In this document: positions 63,959 through 64,000 of the stretch, one piece after another
Layout: every line of letters begins with the position of its first letter
Position numbering within the stretch: the first letter of the stretch is position 1
Source: Clostridia bacterium
GTDB lineage: Bacteria > Bacillota > Clostridia > Christensenellales > Borkfalkiaceae
Reading direction: 5' to 3'
DNA length: 64,000 nucleotides
Assembly (NCBI GenBank): GCA_029059705.1
Contig: JAIDVM010000015.1
Coordinates: 1-64,000 of the forward strand
Translations under genes and position numbers: made by a program
The notes under the pieces: generated by a model
Databases searched by the model: none
Seen by the model: only the letters and a program-made list of their open reading frames with translations
Told to the model about the DNA's origin: nothing

Positions 63959-64000
63959 TAAAAAATGTTCCTTTTTCAGTATGTGAATTATACGTGAAAA

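Overview
The window looks like one end of a contig from an uncultured, Gram-positive, anaerobic member of the Clostridia. The evidence is Firmicutes-type sigma-A promoters, Shine-Dalgarno (SD) sites, an Enterococcus-like ntp V-type ATPase operon, the rpsF-ssb-rpsR cluster, a 3H-domain NiaR repressor, an AgrC-like kinase and lipobox/ABC amino-acid transport. A Christensenellales-like lineage is my guess, not something the sequence proves. There are no rRNA genes, CRISPR arrays, phage genes or transposases. Bases 1-49 are not biological: they match an Illumina Nextera P5 tail, index and read-1 adapter.

Layout. 0.1-3.6 kb: NAD synthesis and salvage (nadB-nadC-niaR, with convergent pnuC behind a structured leader). 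3.9-5.5 kb: ECF sigma factor and a membrane partner. 5.7-9.5 kb: grpE-dnaK-dnaJ without hrcA or CIRCE. 9.56-9.77 kb: a dense cluster of DnaA boxes beside an AT-rich stretch, a candidate origin or DnaA-titration site. 9.8-14.4 kb: DUF3737 beta-helix protein, MATE exporter, a membrane protein and cardiolipin synthase. 14.5-17.1 kb: polar amino-acid ABC transporter whose binding protein appears circularly permuted. 17.4-26.1 kb: nine-gene V-ATPase operon with the known Na+ ligands in its K subunit. 26.2-28.0 kb: orphan AgrC-like kinase facing a 20-codon gene with a near-perfect SD, then tRNA-Arg(ACG). 28.1-37.3 kb: PepV peptidase, a NarL-type two-component system, serine dehydratase, a PAS-SpoIIE phosphatase with a cysteine cluster, a diacylglycerol kinase-like protein, cca, and rpsF-ssb-rpsR. 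37.3-38.0 kb: XRE repressor divergent from a 54-residue membrane protein, with clear operators. 38.0-49.4 kb: YggS, a beta-helix acyltransferase-like protein, an O-antigen ligase-like protein, a 2,425-residue surface protein and a sugar transferase. 49.4-52.2 kb: rqcP-ispDF-radA. 52.2-60.3 kb: rpoB-rpoC, with a long acidic RpoB tail. 60.3-64 kb: PopT (DUF368), an EFR1 flavodoxin-ferredoxin, and an epimerase with a zinc-ribbon-like tail.

How it works together. Most of the window is housekeeping: NAD supply, protein folding, transcription, replication support, ion-motive ATPase and isoprenoid/undecaprenyl metabolism (IspDF, PopT, sugar transferase, polymerase/ligase). The accessory signals worth attention are the two short peptide genes next to regulators (27.7 and 37.8 kb), the permuted binding protein, the DnaA-box cluster, the pnuC leader and the surface-protein locus. 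Transcription signals are unusually legible. Seven promoters match TTGACA-N17-TATAAT at all twelve positions. Six genes start within about 6-13 bases of a -10 element with no SD, suggesting leaderless mRNAs. Nearly every unit ends in a GC-rich hairpin.
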